Counted from the first letter of the stretch, positions 17,721-27,165 are shown. The stretch: DNA of 64,000 bases from Pedobacter fastidiosus (GCF_014306625.1 NZ_JACRYL010000001.1:153413-217412); one strand, 5' to 3'. The notes: a model not told the origin generated them from the letters alone. Numbers and translations are program-made.

Positions 17721-18023
17721 TTATAATTCTTGATTAATTAATTTGCCCAGTTCTGCGAAGCCTTCTTCGTTACGTTTGTAGTAAGTCCATTGCCCAACTC
17801 GCGTAGAGTTAATTAACTCGGCACGCTGTAAAATGGAAAGGTATTCGGAAATGGTACTTTGAGATAAACCACTTTTAATTTGAATCTGCCCAACACAAAC
17901 ACCAACGTTTTCAAAATCTGCATTTGGCTGATCAGGGAAATGCGTTGCTGGCGATTTTAGCCAGTTTAAAATCTGTAAACGGGTTTTGTTAGAAAGGGCT
18001 TTAAAAACTTCTACTTGATCCAT
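17721..18023 (-). CDS. ArsR family winged-helix transcriptional regulator
   Basis: A 100-residue DNA-binding repressor of the ArsR/SmtB fold: helix 1 VFKALSNKTRLQILNWL, recognition region SGLSQSTISEYLSILQRAELI, and wing STRVGQWTYYKRN. The ATG at 18023 is preferred; an in-frame ATG 36 bp upstream adds residues with no match to the fold. A single cysteine (in VGVCVGQ) is the only obvious thiol, so it is not a classical metal-binding ArsR. It lies just before the Old Yellow Enzyme gene, which suggests response to electrophiles or redox signals. This is inference. Confidence 0.85.
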   Translation of the reverse strand: MDQVEVFKALSNKTRLQILNWLKSPATHFPDQPNADFENVGVCVGQIQIKSGLSQSTISEYLSILQRAELINSTRVGQWTYYKRNEEGFAELGKLINQEL

Positions 18024-18198
18024 GGTACAAATGTATATCGACTTTTCCCGATATGCCAATTAAAAAACCAAAGATTACAATTACGTGTAAAACGGATTAT
18101 AATCGTCGTTAAAACGTTTTAAATTAGTTTTGATATTTAAAATTTAGTTAGGATTTAATTTAAACTATTCCTTACATTCGTTTAACCATTCTAACCAA

Positions 18199-18777
18199 AT
18201 GTATACTTATAAATCATTAACTGACAACGAACTCTTCTGTCTTATGCAAGATGGGGATAAGTATGCTTTCGAAGAAATTTACGAACGCTTTAATGGTTTG
18301 CTTTACATCTATGCCTGCAAATTGGTTCATGATAAGGAGGATGCCCGCGATATTGTTCAGGAAATCTTTGTTTATCTGTGGAGTAATCCAAATATCAAAA
18401 TCAAATCTCAATTATCGTCTTATTTGTACACTGCCGTTCGATATAAAATTTTCGATTGGCTGGATAAAAATAAATCTAAATCCAATTACCTTTTATCGCT
18501 AGAGAAATTTGTAGATCAAGGCGATTGCATTACAGATAACTACATTCGTGAGAAAGAATTTGCCTCTATTATTGAGAAAGAAGTAAGCTTGTTGCCACCA
18601 AAAATGCGACAGATTTTCGAAATGAGCCGTCAGCAACATTTATCGCAGAGGGAAATTGCCGAACTGCTTCATCTTTCTGATAAAACGGTTAAAAAACAAA
18701 TGAGCAATGCGCTTAAAGTTTTACGTTTAAAACTAACTTCATTTTTAATTCTTGCCATCGTTTTAATAATTTCTTAG
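18199..18777 (+). CDS. FecI-like ECF sigma factor of the glucan utilization locus
   Basis: A 192-residue ECF sigma factor of the Bacteroidota PUL type. Region 2 is at about residues 20-90 (EIYERFNGLLYIYACKL, DARDIVQEIFVYLW) and region 4 at about 125-180 (LPPKMRQIFEMSRQ, LSQREIAELLHLSDKTVKKQ). The last dozen residues form a hydrophobic tail (SFLILAIVLIIS), which is not part of the core sigma fold. ATG start. It is followed after 613 bp of repeats by FecR, then SusC with a signalling domain; the classical sigma/anti-sigma/transducer arrangement suggests that it drives the SusC operon. Confidence 0.9.
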   Translation: MYTYKSLTDNELFCLMQDGDKYAFEEIYERFNGLLYIYACKLVHDKEDARDIVQEIFVYLWSNPNIKIKSQLSSYLYTAVRYKIFDWLDKNKSKSNYLLSLEKFVDQGDCITDNYIREKEFASIIEKEVSLLPPKMRQIFEMSRQQHLSQREIAELLHLSDKTVKKQMSNALKVLRLKLTSFLILAIVLIIS

Positions 18778-18820
18778 GCATAACTTAGGAAGTCGAGGGG
18801 TGAGAAAAAAATCAGGTTTA

Positions 18821-18859
18821 GATTTGACAAATTAATAGCCAAAGGAAAGTTGCCAAATC
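18821..18859. repeat. Inverted repeat GATTTGACAA (degenerate arms)
   Basis: GATTTGACAA (18821-18830) pairs with TTGCCAAATC (18850-18859) with one wobble. It sits about 45 bp after the sigma-factor stop and may end its transcript. A perfect relative is at 19193-19239. Confidence 0.5.
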
Positions 18860-19020
18860 CTATTTAGAAAGAATTTCGTGAGTATTTAAAATATCATTCT
18901 GTTTTTTGGAAAGCAACAGTAGTGCTTATCGGTTTCGATAGTCCCGCTCTTTGCTTTAATCTTTTTTGATGAGATTTCTTCTAGTTTTCAGTGTTTCTGC
19001 AATCAAAAAGGATTAATGCG

Positions 19021-19172
19021 GCGATCGGGTTTACCTAACCTTAAACAGTGCTAAAAACTTAATTTCTTAAACCCGACATGGCGGATACCGGCCTTAGTGT
19101 GTAAGGCCTGCAGGCGTATGAGCATGTGGCGGGCACAAACGTTAAAATGAAATACAGGTTTTGCTTTACTAA
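19021..19172 (+). repeat. Dispersed structured repeat, copy 1
   Basis: A ~150-bp element also present in the same orientation at 28555-28709. Internal hairpins include TCGGGTTTA (about 19026) with TAAACCCGA (about 19068) and GGCCTTA..TAAGGCC (about 19090-19108). The most conserved core runs from AAACCCGACAT to TTTGCTTTACTAAT. It lies in the 613-bp gap between the sigma factor and FecR. No gene seen in 18778-19390. Confidence 0.75.
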
Positions 19173-19192
19173 TATTTAATTTACTTCAGGTT

Positions 19193-19239
19193 AGATTTGA
19201 CAACTTTAATAACTAATAGATAAGAAAGTTGTCAAATCT
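19193..19239. repeat. Perfect 15-bp inverted repeat AGATTTGACAACTTT
   Basis: Arms at 19193-19207 and 19225-19239 with a 17-nt loop. It shares its arm sequence with the hairpin at 18821-18859; the two bracket the dispersed repeat at 19021-19172. Confidence 0.65.
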
Positions 19240-19390
19240 TTTAGGTCGATCCAACAAAAGAACTCCGTAAATTTAAAAGCAACCTCTTTAAAATTTTACA
19301 AATAAAGAAAATTAAAATTATTTTCATTTCATCTACTACCTAGCCTTTACTTAACCTACTTGTATTTAATTAGCCAAATATATTAAAGTG

Positions 19391-20566
19391 ATGAATAAAG
19401 CAGAAGTTGAGAAACTTTTACAGAAATATAGCGACGGATTGTGCACAGAGCAAGAAAAAGCTTTAGTAGAATCGTGGCACTTAGCTGAGCTTTCAGGTAA
19501 AAATTCTGATTTAAATCATGCCGATTTAATTGATGCCAAAAACCAAATCTGGAATGCAATAGAAGAACAAACTGAACTAAAGAGTGGTAAAAAATATTCT
19601 TTATGGTTAAAAATAGCTTCGGCCGCGGTGGTTCTTTTCTTCATCGGTTTTGTAATTAATAATCAAATTAAAAAACAACTTCCTGCTGAACAAAATTTTG
19701 GTAAAACCCTAACAAAAACCATAAAACCTGGAGGCAATAAGGCAACTTTAACCTTGGCCGATGGTTCTAAAATTTCTCTAACGGATGCTACAAACGGAAT
19801 TATTGCCAAGCAAGCCGGCATCAACATTACCAAAACCGATAAAGGAGAACTTATTTATACCGTGGCATCGGTATCAACGGCAAAAGCAAAAGATTTATTT
19901 AATACAATAGAAACTCCCCGTGGCGGCCAATATCAAGTTAATTTGCCCGATGGCACTAAGGTTTGGCTCAATGCAGAATCATCTTTAAAATATCCAGCAG
20001 TTTTTAACCAGAGCAATAGAGTGGTCGAATTAAAGGGTGAAGCTTATTTCGAGGTCGCCAAGTTGCTGAATAAAACAGGTAATCGGGTTCCGTTTAAAGT
20101 TAAAAGCAATTTGGGTGCTGGCAGAAATCAAGAGGTTGAAGTGTTGGGAACGCATTTTAACATTAATGCTTATGATGATGAACCCAATAACAAAACCACA
20201 TTGCTTGAGGGGAGTGTTAGGATTTCAAATCTCAGTGCCTCAACTTCAAACCTGTTAAAACCCGGCCAGCAATCTATTATTAGTTCTTCATCTCCATCAA
20301 TTTTAATTAAAGATGTAGATGCGGAAGAAGCGGTGACTTGGAAAGACGGCTTTTTTAGCTTTAATGATGAGAATTTAGAAACCATTATGAATAAAATTTC
20401 GCGTTGGTACAATGTAGATATCGAATACCGCGGAACAAAAATAAATAAACTTTTTGGGGGTCGCATTTCGCGTTTCAACAGCGTTAATGAAGTGTTGGAA
20501 ACGTTACAGACTACTGGCGATGTTCACTTTAAAATTGAAGAGAGGAGGATTTTAGTTATGCCTTAA
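19391..20566 (+). CDS. FecR family anti-sigma factor
   Basis: A 391-residue inner-membrane anti-sigma/signal relay protein. Residues 1-65 form the cytoplasmic sigma-binding part, 71-90 the transmembrane helix, about 115-290 the FecR domain (IETPRGGQYQVNLPDGT, VWLNAESSLKYP in pieces) and about 320-391 the DUF4974 C-terminal domain (FFSFNDENLETIMNKISRWYNVDI split at the repeat). In this family the periplasmic part contacts the STN domain of the cognate SusC. ATG 19391 is chosen; a GTG lies one codon earlier. The intergenic space to susC (153 bp) carries an antisense terminator. Confidence 0.92.
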   Translation: MNKAEVEKLLQKYSDGLCTEQEKALVESWHLAELSGKNSDLNHADLIDAKNQIWNAIEEQTELKSGKKYSLWLKIASAAVVLFFIGFVINNQIKKQLPAEQNFGKTLTKTIKPGGNKATLTLADGSKISLTDATNGIIAKQAGINITKTDKGELIYTVASVSTAKAKDLFNTIETPRGGQYQVNLPDGTKVWLNAESSLKYPAVFNQSNRVVELKGEAYFEVAKLLNKTGNRVPFKVKSNLGAGRNQEVEVLGTHFNINAYDDEPNNKTTLLEGSVRISNLSASTSNLLKPGQQSIISSSSPSILIKDVDAEEAVTWKDGFFSFNDENLETIMNKISRWYNVDIEYRGTKINKLFGGRISRFNSVNEVLETLQTTGDVHFKIEERRILVMP

Positions 20567-20615
20567 ACCTATACTTTCTTCATCATAAAATGATGTTTTG
20601 GAATAGACCTTAACT

Positions 20616-20646
20616 AAAAAAATCGGAAGCGCGGCAACGCTCCCGA
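20616..20646 (-). terminator. Minus-strand intrinsic terminator between fecR and susC
   Basis: On the minus strand the stem is TCGGGAGCG / CGCTTCCGA (20646-20638 with 20631-20623, one G-U pair), loop TTGCCG, followed by seven T. On the plus strand the same stem has an A-C mismatch and no T tract, so the signal is directional. Confidence 0.7.
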
Positions 20647-20709
20647 CTATAAAATTAGGGCTTTATTCTAATCGTAAAAATTGTGAGATACAACTATTCT
20701 AAACCTAAT
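20616..20709 (-). ncRNA. Candidate antisense RNA upstream of susC
   Basis: On the minus strand TATATTTG (20720-20713) is an exact -7 element, predicting a start near 20709. A hairpin at 20623-20646 followed by a run of T at 20622-20616 forms a clear intrinsic terminator on this strand. No minus-strand protein gene is present here: fecR and susC are both on the plus strand. The transcript would be about 90-95 nt and lie antisense to the susC leader. A TTTG at the usual -33 spacing is missing (nearest gives a 25-bp spacer). Cis-antisense RNAs at this position are known from Bacteroides fragilis PULs with ECF sigma/anti-sigma pairs (DonS). Confidence 0.45.
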
Positions 20710-20719
20710 AACCAAATAT

Positions 20720-23700
20720 ATGAATTTTTATACTGAATGGTTGCCCAAACCTAAGGGGCGCCTGTTTAAAATTTTGTTGATTATGAAATTGACTTTTGTC
20801 TTATTAATCACCACCTTTCTTCAAATCAGTTACGGAGCACGAGCACAAAACGTAACGCTTTCAGAAAAGAATACGGCCTTACTTAAAGTTTTTCGAAAGT
20901 TAAACAAGAGCATTGGCTACAGCTTTTTGTACAATACCGAGCTTTTAAAAGAAGCGAAGCCGGTAACAATCGATATTAAAAATACAGACATAAAAGAGGT
21001 GCTAAGACAGATTTTTAGCGAACAGCCTCTTGGTTACACTATAAAAAATAATACCATTATCATTCATAGAAAATCTTTGGATGGCTCGCCTTTATTGCTT
21101 CGGGCTTATATAGATATTCGCGGAAAAGTGGTTGATGAAAACGGTGCACCAATGATTGGTGCCAGCGTAAAAGTAAAAGGATCTAACCAAGGTGTGGTAA
21201 CCGATGCCAATGGTATTTTCGTTTTAAAAACCGTTGAGGATAATGCAACAATTGTAGTTTCATTTATCGGATATGAGAATAAGGAAGTTAAAGCGCCTTC
21301 TTCGGGAGAGCTAACCATCCAATTGGCACCACAGGCAGGTTTACTTGCCGATGCGGTTGTAATTGGTTATGGTACACAAAAGAAAAGCGTGGTAACTGGC
21401 GCAATTTCTCAGGTTAAAGCAACCGATTTAGAAAATATGCCAGTTGTGCGTATCGAGCAATCTTTGCAAGGCCGTACCTCGGGTCTAACCATTACTACAG
21501 CTTCTGGTCAGCCAGGTGAAGGCGCAACTTTGCGGATTCGTGGTACAACTTCAATTAACAACAGTGAGGCTTTGTATATTGTTGATGGTGTGCAAGTGGG
21601 TGGTGGAATTGATTATTTGAATCAAGCAGATATCGAATCTATTGAGGTTTTAAAAGATGCGGCTTCTGGAGCCATTTACGGTGCTAGAGCAGCAAACGGT
21701 GTAATTATTATTACCACCAAAAAGGGAAATAAAAATGGCCGAATGAGTGTAAATTACAACACTTATTTGGGTACCCAAGCACCATCTAGAAAACTGGATT
21801 TATTAAACGCAACACAGTATGCTACCATTTATAATGAAGCTGAATATGCTAAAACTCCAGGTTTAACCACTCCAAGATTCCCGAACCCATCGCAATATGG
21901 TGTTGGAACGGATTGGCAGGCTGCGGTATTTAACAACGATGCAAGAATTCAAAACCACGAATTGAGCATCAGTGGTGGAAACGAAAAATCTACTTATTAT
22001 AGCTCGTTCGGTTATTTTGATCAAGATGGAATTGTAGCAACAAGTAATTCTCAGTATAAAAGATTTACCGCTCGTTTTAACTCTGAACATCAATTAACTA
22101 AAGCGATTAAATTCGGACAAACCATTGGTTATACCCGCACAAATTCTGTGGGTGTTGGTACCAATACCGAATACGGTTCGCCATTAAACAGAGCAATCAA
22201 TATCGATCCAATTACGCCGATTGTAGAAACTGATCCAGCGAAATATGGCGCTGCGCCTTACATTGGCAATCCAGTTGTACGAAACGAAGCTGGTTTTCCG
22301 TATGGAATTTCTCAATATGCGCAATCAGAAATCTTAAACCCTGTTGCGGCTTTACAAGTTGCACAAGGCAATGGCTGGTCTGATAAAGTGGTTGCGAATG
22401 CTTTTGTTGAGGCTGAAATTATTAAAGGTTTAAAAGTAAGATCGCAAGGTGGGGTAGATTTAGCCTTTTGGGGCAGTGAAGGTTTTACGCCGATTTACTA
22501 CCTAAACTCTATTAATCAAACTACTATTACTTCTTATAATAGAAACTCGAACAGAGGGTTATTTTATTCTTTAGAAAACACGGTTAGTTACAACAAACAA
22601 ATCGCTAAGCATAATTTTACAGGCTTAATCGGTTATTCTTTCCAAAAAAACAGAGGCGAAACACAAGGTGGAACCAAAGAAGGAATTCCGGTTAACAATA
22701 TCAAAGATGCTTCGTTGCAGTTTCCAGTTTCAAGAGCGAATGATGTGTTTTATGGTGGAGAATATTTAAATACCTTAAACTCGGCCTTTGCTCGTTTAAC
22801 GTATAACTATGATGAGAAATATCTTTTCACAGGTATAGTTCGTAGAGATGGTTCTTCTCGCTTCGGGCCAAATAACAAATTCGGTTATTTCCCATCGGGA
22901 TCAGTTGGTTGGGTAGCCAGTAAGGAAGATTTTTTTCCTAAAAACGACTACGTAACCTTCGTAAAATTCAGAGGTTCTTATGGTGTTGTAGGTAACGATA
23001 ACATCGGAGATTTTAGATATTTATCAACCGTAAGTGGTGGTAGAAACTATACTTTGGGTACTTCCGCAGGTTTAAATAATGGGGTGAGTCCTGATGCCTT
23101 ATCAAACCCAGATTTGAAATGGGAAGAAACTTCATCAACAGATATTGGTGTAGATATGAACCTTTTTGGCAACTTCACTTTAACCGCAGATTGGTACAAG
23201 AAAAAAACAACAGGTATGTTGTTGCAAATCGCTGTTCCGGGTTATGTTGGTAATGCTGGCCCGATTGGAAACATTGCCGATTTATCAAATAGAGGTTTTG
23301 AACTGGAATTGGGTTACACCAAAAGATTCGGAGAATTCTCTTTAAAAGTAAACGCAAACGGTGCTTTTGTTAAAAACAATATCGATTTCTTAGGTGATGA
23401 TAAAGAATACTTGGGTGGACAAACTGTTACACCACAATCTTTAGAAATTACCCGTACTAAAGTTGGTTATGCAATTGGATCATTTTATGGTTATAGAAGC
23501 GATGGTTTATTCCAAAATCAGGCACAGATTAACAACTACAAAAATGCTGGTGGAACATTAATTCAGCCAAATGCTAAACCAGGCGATATTAAATTTGCAG
23601 ATTTAAATGGCGATGGCCAGATTAACAATGATGATAGAGAAGTAATCGGCGATCCTACTCCTGATTTTACTTATGGTATGACTTTTAATTTAGCCTATAA

Positions 23701-24139
23701 AGGGTTCGATTTAATTGTTTTAGGACAAGGCGTTGCGGGCAACCAGATCTTTAATGCGTTAAGAAGGTTCGATTTGCCAACTGCAAATTATACTACTTCA
23801 ATTTTAAACAGATGGACGGGCGATGGAACAAGTAATACCATCCCAAGGGTAACTTTAGATGATACCAACCAAAACTACAGTCGTGTTTCTAGTCTGTTTT
23901 TAGAAAGTGGATCTTATTTCAGAATCAAGACTTTACAGGTTGGATATTCACTTCCAAAAAACCTGATCAAAAAAGCTGGTTTGGATAAAGTAAGATTTTA
24001 TGTAATGGCCAACAACTTGGTAACCTTTACAAAATATACTGGCTACGATCCAGAAATTGGTGGTGGAAGTTACGGGGTTGATCGTGGTTTCTATCCACAG
24101 GCAAGAACTTTCTTTGCTGGCTTAAATGTTGGTTTTTAA
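20720..24139 (+). CDS. SusC/RagA family TonB-linked outer-membrane protein with STN domain
   Basis: A 1139-residue TonB-dependent glycan importer. Signal/membrane segment about residues 17-42; STN signalling domain about 45-117; carboxypeptidase-regulatory-like domain about 131-205; VVIGYGTQ at 213-220 and plug about 221-335 with TSINNSEALYIVDGV and KDAASGAIYGARAANG in pieces; then the 22-strand barrel to the C-terminus, ending in Phe. The STN domain makes it a transducer as well as a transporter. With SusD it forms a lid-and-barrel complex that takes up oligosaccharides. ATG 20720; the SusD start follows the stop by 2 bp. Confidence 0.95.
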   Translation: MNFYTEWLPKPKGRLFKILLIMKLTFVLLITTFLQISYGARAQNVTLSEKNTALLKVFRKLNKSIGYSFLYNTELLKEAKPVTIDIKNTDIKEVLRQIFSEQPLGYTIKNNTIIIHRKSLDGSPLLLRAYIDIRGKVVDENGAPMIGASVKVKGSNQGVVTDANGIFVLKTVEDNATIVVSFIGYENKEVKAPSSGELTIQLAPQAGLLADAVVIGYGTQKKSVVTGAISQVKATDLENMPVVRIEQSLQGRTSGLTITTASGQPGEGATLRIRGTTSINNSEALYIVDGVQVGGGIDYLNQADIESIEVLKDAASGAIYGARAANGVIIITTKKGNKNGRMSVNYNTYLGTQAPSRKLDLLNATQYATIYNEAEYAKTPGLTTPRFPNPSQYGVGTDWQAAVFNNDARIQNHELSISGGNEKSTYYSSFGYFDQDGIVATSNSQYKRFTARFNSEHQLTKAIKFGQTIGYTRTNSVGVGTNTEYGSPLNRAINIDPITPIVETDPAKYGAAPYIGNPVVRNEAGFPYGISQYAQSEILNPVAALQVAQGNGWSDKVVANAFVEAEIIKGLKVRSQGGVDLAFWGSEGFTPIYYLNSINQTTITSYNRNSNRGLFYSLENTVSYNKQIAKHNFTGLIGYSFQKNRGETQGGTKEGIPVNNIKDASLQFPVSRANDVFYGGEYLNTLNSAFARLTYNYDEKYLFTGIVRRDGSSRFGPNNKFGYFPSGSVGWVASKEDFFPKNDYVTFVKFRGSYGVVGNDNIGDFRYLSTVSGGRNYTLGTSAGLNNGVSPDALSNPDLKWEETSSTDIGVDMNLFGNFTLTADWYKKKTTGMLLQIAVPGYVGNAGPIGNIADLSNRGFELELGYTKRFGEFSLKVNANGAFVKNNIDFLGDDKEYLGGQTVTPQSLEITRTKVGYAIGSFYGYRSDGLFQNQAQINNYKNAGGTLIQPNAKPGDIKFADLNGDGQINNDDREVIGDPTPDFTYGMTFNLAYKGFDLIVLGQGVAGNQIFNALRRFDLPTANYTTSILNRWTGDGTSNTIPRVTLDDTNQNYSRVSSLFLESGSYFRIKTLQVGYSLPKNLIKKAGLDKVRFYVMANNLVTFTKYTGYDPEIGGGSYGVDRGFYPQARTFFAGLNVGF

Positions 24140-24141
24140 TA

Positions 24142-25659
24142 ATGGAAATGATGAGAAATAAAAATATTAAAAGTGCAATCGCAATAGTTGCGGTTATGCT
24201 GGTTTTTGTATCATGTAAAAAGGATTATCTAGAGCTTACCCCAAGAGGAACTGCTTTGGAAGATAACTTTTATCAAAATGAAAAAGAAGTAATGCAAGGC
24301 GTGCTTGCAGTTTACGATGTAACGCAATGGGGAACAACGGGTGGTTATACCATGAAAATGCCTTTGTTAAGTGCGGCATCTGATGATTGTTTCGCCGGCG
24401 GAAGTAATGCTTCCGATCAGCCAAATTGGGTGGCTTATGATAATTTTAACATGAACTCTAGTTTGGGGCCGCAGGTTGGATTATGGAATAAAAACTTCTC
24501 AGGAATTAACCGTGCGAATTTAATTTTAAGCAAAATCGATAAGTCGACCACGCTGAGCGCCGCATTTAAAACCCGCGTAACTGCTGAAGCCAAATTTTTA
24601 AGAGCCTATTTCTACTTTGATCTGGTTCGCTTTTTTGGCAATGTTCCCTTAATTACAAAGGTTTTATCAACAAGTGAGCTTTATGCACAGGTACAATCTA
24701 CTCCTGCTCAGATTTATGCGCAGATTGAAAAAGATTTAAGAGAAGCGGGACCAGGTTTGCCACCAACAATTGCTGATGCTGATAAAGGGAGAGTTTCTCA
24801 AGGTGCAGCAAAAGCACAGTTGGCAAAAGTTTTATTGTATCAAAACGATAATACTAAAATGGCTGAGGCTGCAACAATTTTTGAAGATGTAAATCGTGTT
24901 GGTAATCCTTATGGGTATTCTTTACTGCCTAATTATGCCGATATTTTTAACCCTGCAAATAAATTTAATGCAGAAGCTATTTTAGAAATTCCGCATTCAA
25001 ATAATGCTGCATGGACAGATTGGGGCTATATTAATGGTGGTGAAGGAAATGTTGGAACGCAATTTATTGGGATGGATAGCTACAATGGCGATACTTACTC
25101 TAGTGGTTGGGGCTTTTGCCCAGTAACATTGGATTTGGTAAACGTGATGAAAACTGACCCTCGCTTTGCGGCAACCATTATTGATGGAGCGGCGTTAAAA
25201 GCTTCGGGTGCAACCTACAATGCTCGATACCAAAACACCGATTATTTCATTAAAAAATATGCGCCATTAAAAGCATTCCGTTCGGCGAGTGGTGTTGCAG
25301 AACAAAACTGGCCTATTGATGAAATTGAAATCCGTTTGGCTGATACTTACTTAATGCAGGCAGAGGCTTTGTTAAGAAGCGGAGGTAGCGCAACCCGTGC
25401 TAAGGAATTGCTAGATGCAGTTAGAGCTAGAGTTGGATTACCCTCTATTCCAGCTACGCTTGATAATATTTACGCAGAACGTAGATTAGAATTGGCTACC
25501 GAAGGGCACCGTTTCTTTGATTTGGTTCGTACAGGAAAAGCAGTAACTGTTTTAGGCCCATCAGGGTATAAAGCAGGGAAAAGCGAGTACTTACCGATTC
25601 CTTTAAACGAAATTGAAGTTACCAAAGGTGGTATTAAACAAAATCCAGGTTACAACTAA
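24142..25659 (+). CDS. RagB/SusD family nutrient-uptake outer-membrane lipoprotein
   Basis: A 505-residue surface lipoprotein (lipobox FVSC, C25) that caps the SusC barrel and binds oligosaccharides. It has the N-terminal SusD-like domain (YLELTPRGTALEDNFY region, TPR-type helices RAEAKFLRAYFYFDL-like segment at about 145-165) and the C-terminal RagB/SusD domain ending in RRLELATEGHRFFDLVRTGK. The start ATG 24142 has further Met codons at residues 3 and 4 that could also be used. Tightly coupled to susC. Confidence 0.95.
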   Translation: MEMMRNKNIKSAIAIVAVMLVFVSCKKDYLELTPRGTALEDNFYQNEKEVMQGVLAVYDVTQWGTTGGYTMKMPLLSAASDDCFAGGSNASDQPNWVAYDNFNMNSSLGPQVGLWNKNFSGINRANLILSKIDKSTTLSAAFKTRVTAEAKFLRAYFYFDLVRFFGNVPLITKVLSTSELYAQVQSTPAQIYAQIEKDLREAGPGLPPTIADADKGRVSQGAAKAQLAKVLLYQNDNTKMAEAATIFEDVNRVGNPYGYSLLPNYADIFNPANKFNAEAILEIPHSNNAAWTDWGYINGGEGNVGTQFIGMDSYNGDTYSSGWGFCPVTLDLVNVMKTDPRFAATIIDGAALKASGATYNARYQNTDYFIKKYAPLKAFRSASGVAEQNWPIDEIEIRLADTYLMQAEALLRSGGSATRAKELLDAVRARVGLPSIPATLDNIYAERRLELATEGHRFFDLVRTGKAVTVLGPSGYKAGKSEYLPIPLNEIEVTKGGIKQNPGYN

Positions 25660-25670
25660 TCCGCACTGAA

Positions 25671-27092
25671 ATGAAATTATTTAAAAACAATATAAAAACA
25701 TCAGCCCTGCTTTGTCTGGGCATAATGTTTAGCGTTATCGTTTCTTGTAAAAAAAGTGAAACTGTTAAAGGTATTGGCACACCGCCAACTTCGGCAGAAA
25801 TTCAGTTTACAACAACGCCAACGGCTACCAATCCAAATATCATCAATTTCAAAAGTCTTTACAATGGAATTAATGCCCATTGGGATTTTGGAAATGGCGC
25901 TACGGCCGATGGTAACGATGTACAATCATCATATCCAATCGCCGGAACGTATACCATTAAATTAACCGTATTGGCCGATGGGGGTTCGGTATCAACAACA
26001 AAAACTGTTGTTGTAGCCACTACCAATACCAGTATGTTAAGCGATCCGGCTTATGCTTTGCTTTCTGGAGGATTATCAAATCCAGCTGGTAAAGTTTGGG
26101 TAATTGATCAAACACAACCGGGCCATTTGGGTGTTGGACCAATTACTTCTCAAGGCCCAGATTGGTATCAAGCTGGTCCAAATGAAAAAACTGGAACAGG
26201 TTTCTACGATGATGAAATGACGTTTGCAATGGGCGCAACTTCGCTAAAATATACTTATGCGAATAATGGAACAACCTTTGCAAATGCATCAAATGCGCCA
26301 GGTATTGGTGGCCCTGTTGGCAGTAATGACCCAACGGTAAACTATACGCCTCCAACTAACTTAACTTGGATTTTAAATGTTGTAAATGGAACAAAGTACA
26401 TTAACATTAGCAACAATGGTTTTATTTCTTACTATTTAGGTGTTTCATCTTATCAAATTTTAACGCTTACCGCTGATGAAATGTGGTTAAGATGTTTAGA
26501 TAAATCTAATGCAGGTAACGCTTGGTATTTAAAACTGATTAGAAAAGGTTACGTTAGACCAGTTGTTCCTCCTGTTCAAAAACCGATTCAGGCTGCTAAC
26601 TTAGCTGATGATTTTCAGGCTGCAACCGGCATGGCTTGGGTAACAGAAAATATGGATTACATCAGAAACTACGATAATCCATCTAAATTCCCTTTAAATA
26701 CATCATCTAAAGTGGCGTATTATGAAAAAAGAACTGGACCGGATGGACAATATGGAAACTTAAACATTACCCTTCCGTATCGTTTTGATCTGGCTGCCAA
26801 AAATAAAATCAGGTTAAAAGTGTTTATTCCAGGCGGGAACGATTTTACCAAAGTTGCACCAACGGTTTCAGTTAAACTGCAAAACTCTTTGTTGGGTGGC
26901 AATGCATACACGACTCAAATCGAGATTGTAAAAACCATTACGCCAGCACAATACAACACTTGGGTACAGTTAGAATTTGATTATTCTGCTTTTGCAAGCC
27001 AAACTTTATACGATAAAATTGTGGTTCAGTTAGGTGGCGAAGGCCATCCAAATCCGGGCATATTTTACATAGACGATTTTGAGTTTAAATAG
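25671..27092 (+). CDS. PKD-domain surface lipoprotein, probable surface glycan-binding protein
   Basis: A 473-residue lipoprotein (lipobox IVSC, C26). A PKD domain spans about residues 45-118 (HWDFGNGATADG, YPIAGTYTIKLTV). The middle part (about 120-290) resembles the unclassified region of glucan-locus surface proteins with several Trp and Tyr that could bind sugar. The C-terminal part (about 305-473) is a carbohydrate-binding-like beta-sandwich ending IFYIDDFEFK. It follows susD by 11 bp, the place usually taken by the SusE/SusF-like or SGBP protein. Binding to glucan is inferred from position and from the GH16 gene next door. Confidence 0.85.
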   Translation: MKLFKNNIKTSALLCLGIMFSVIVSCKKSETVKGIGTPPTSAEIQFTTTPTATNPNIINFKSLYNGINAHWDFGNGATADGNDVQSSYPIAGTYTIKLTVLADGGSVSTTKTVVVATTNTSMLSDPAYALLSGGLSNPAGKVWVIDQTQPGHLGVGPITSQGPDWYQAGPNEKTGTGFYDDEMTFAMGATSLKYTYANNGTTFANASNAPGIGGPVGSNDPTVNYTPPTNLTWILNVVNGTKYINISNNGFISYYLGVSSYQILTLTADEMWLRCLDKSNAGNAWYLKLIRKGYVRPVVPPVQKPIQAANLADDFQAATGMAWVTENMDYIRNYDNPSKFPLNTSSKVAYYEKRTGPDGQYGNLNITLPYRFDLAAKNKIRLKVFIPGGNDFTKVAPTVSVKLQNSLLGGNAYTTQIEIVKTITPAQYNTWVQLEFDYSAFASQTLYDKIVVQLGGEGHPNPGIFYIDDFEFK

Positions 27093-27113
27093 TAGAAAGA
27101 CGCTCTAAAATAC

Positions 27114-27148
27114 AGAGCAGTTTGGAAACTTAATTTTCAGACTGCTCT
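27114..27148 (+). terminator. Hairpin between PKD lipoprotein and GH16 genes
   Basis: Stem AGAGCAGT (27114-27121) with ACTGCTCT (27141-27148), 19-nt loop, followed by TTTT. It is weak to moderate and could attenuate transcription into the glucanase gene. Confidence 0.5.
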
Positions 27149-27165
27149 TTTAAAAACGTGATACG

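Noticed and set aside
18196..18203. Minus-strand TACATTTG at the sigma-factor start, as a second antisense promoter
   Set aside because: No terminator or -33 element goes with it, unlike the susC case.
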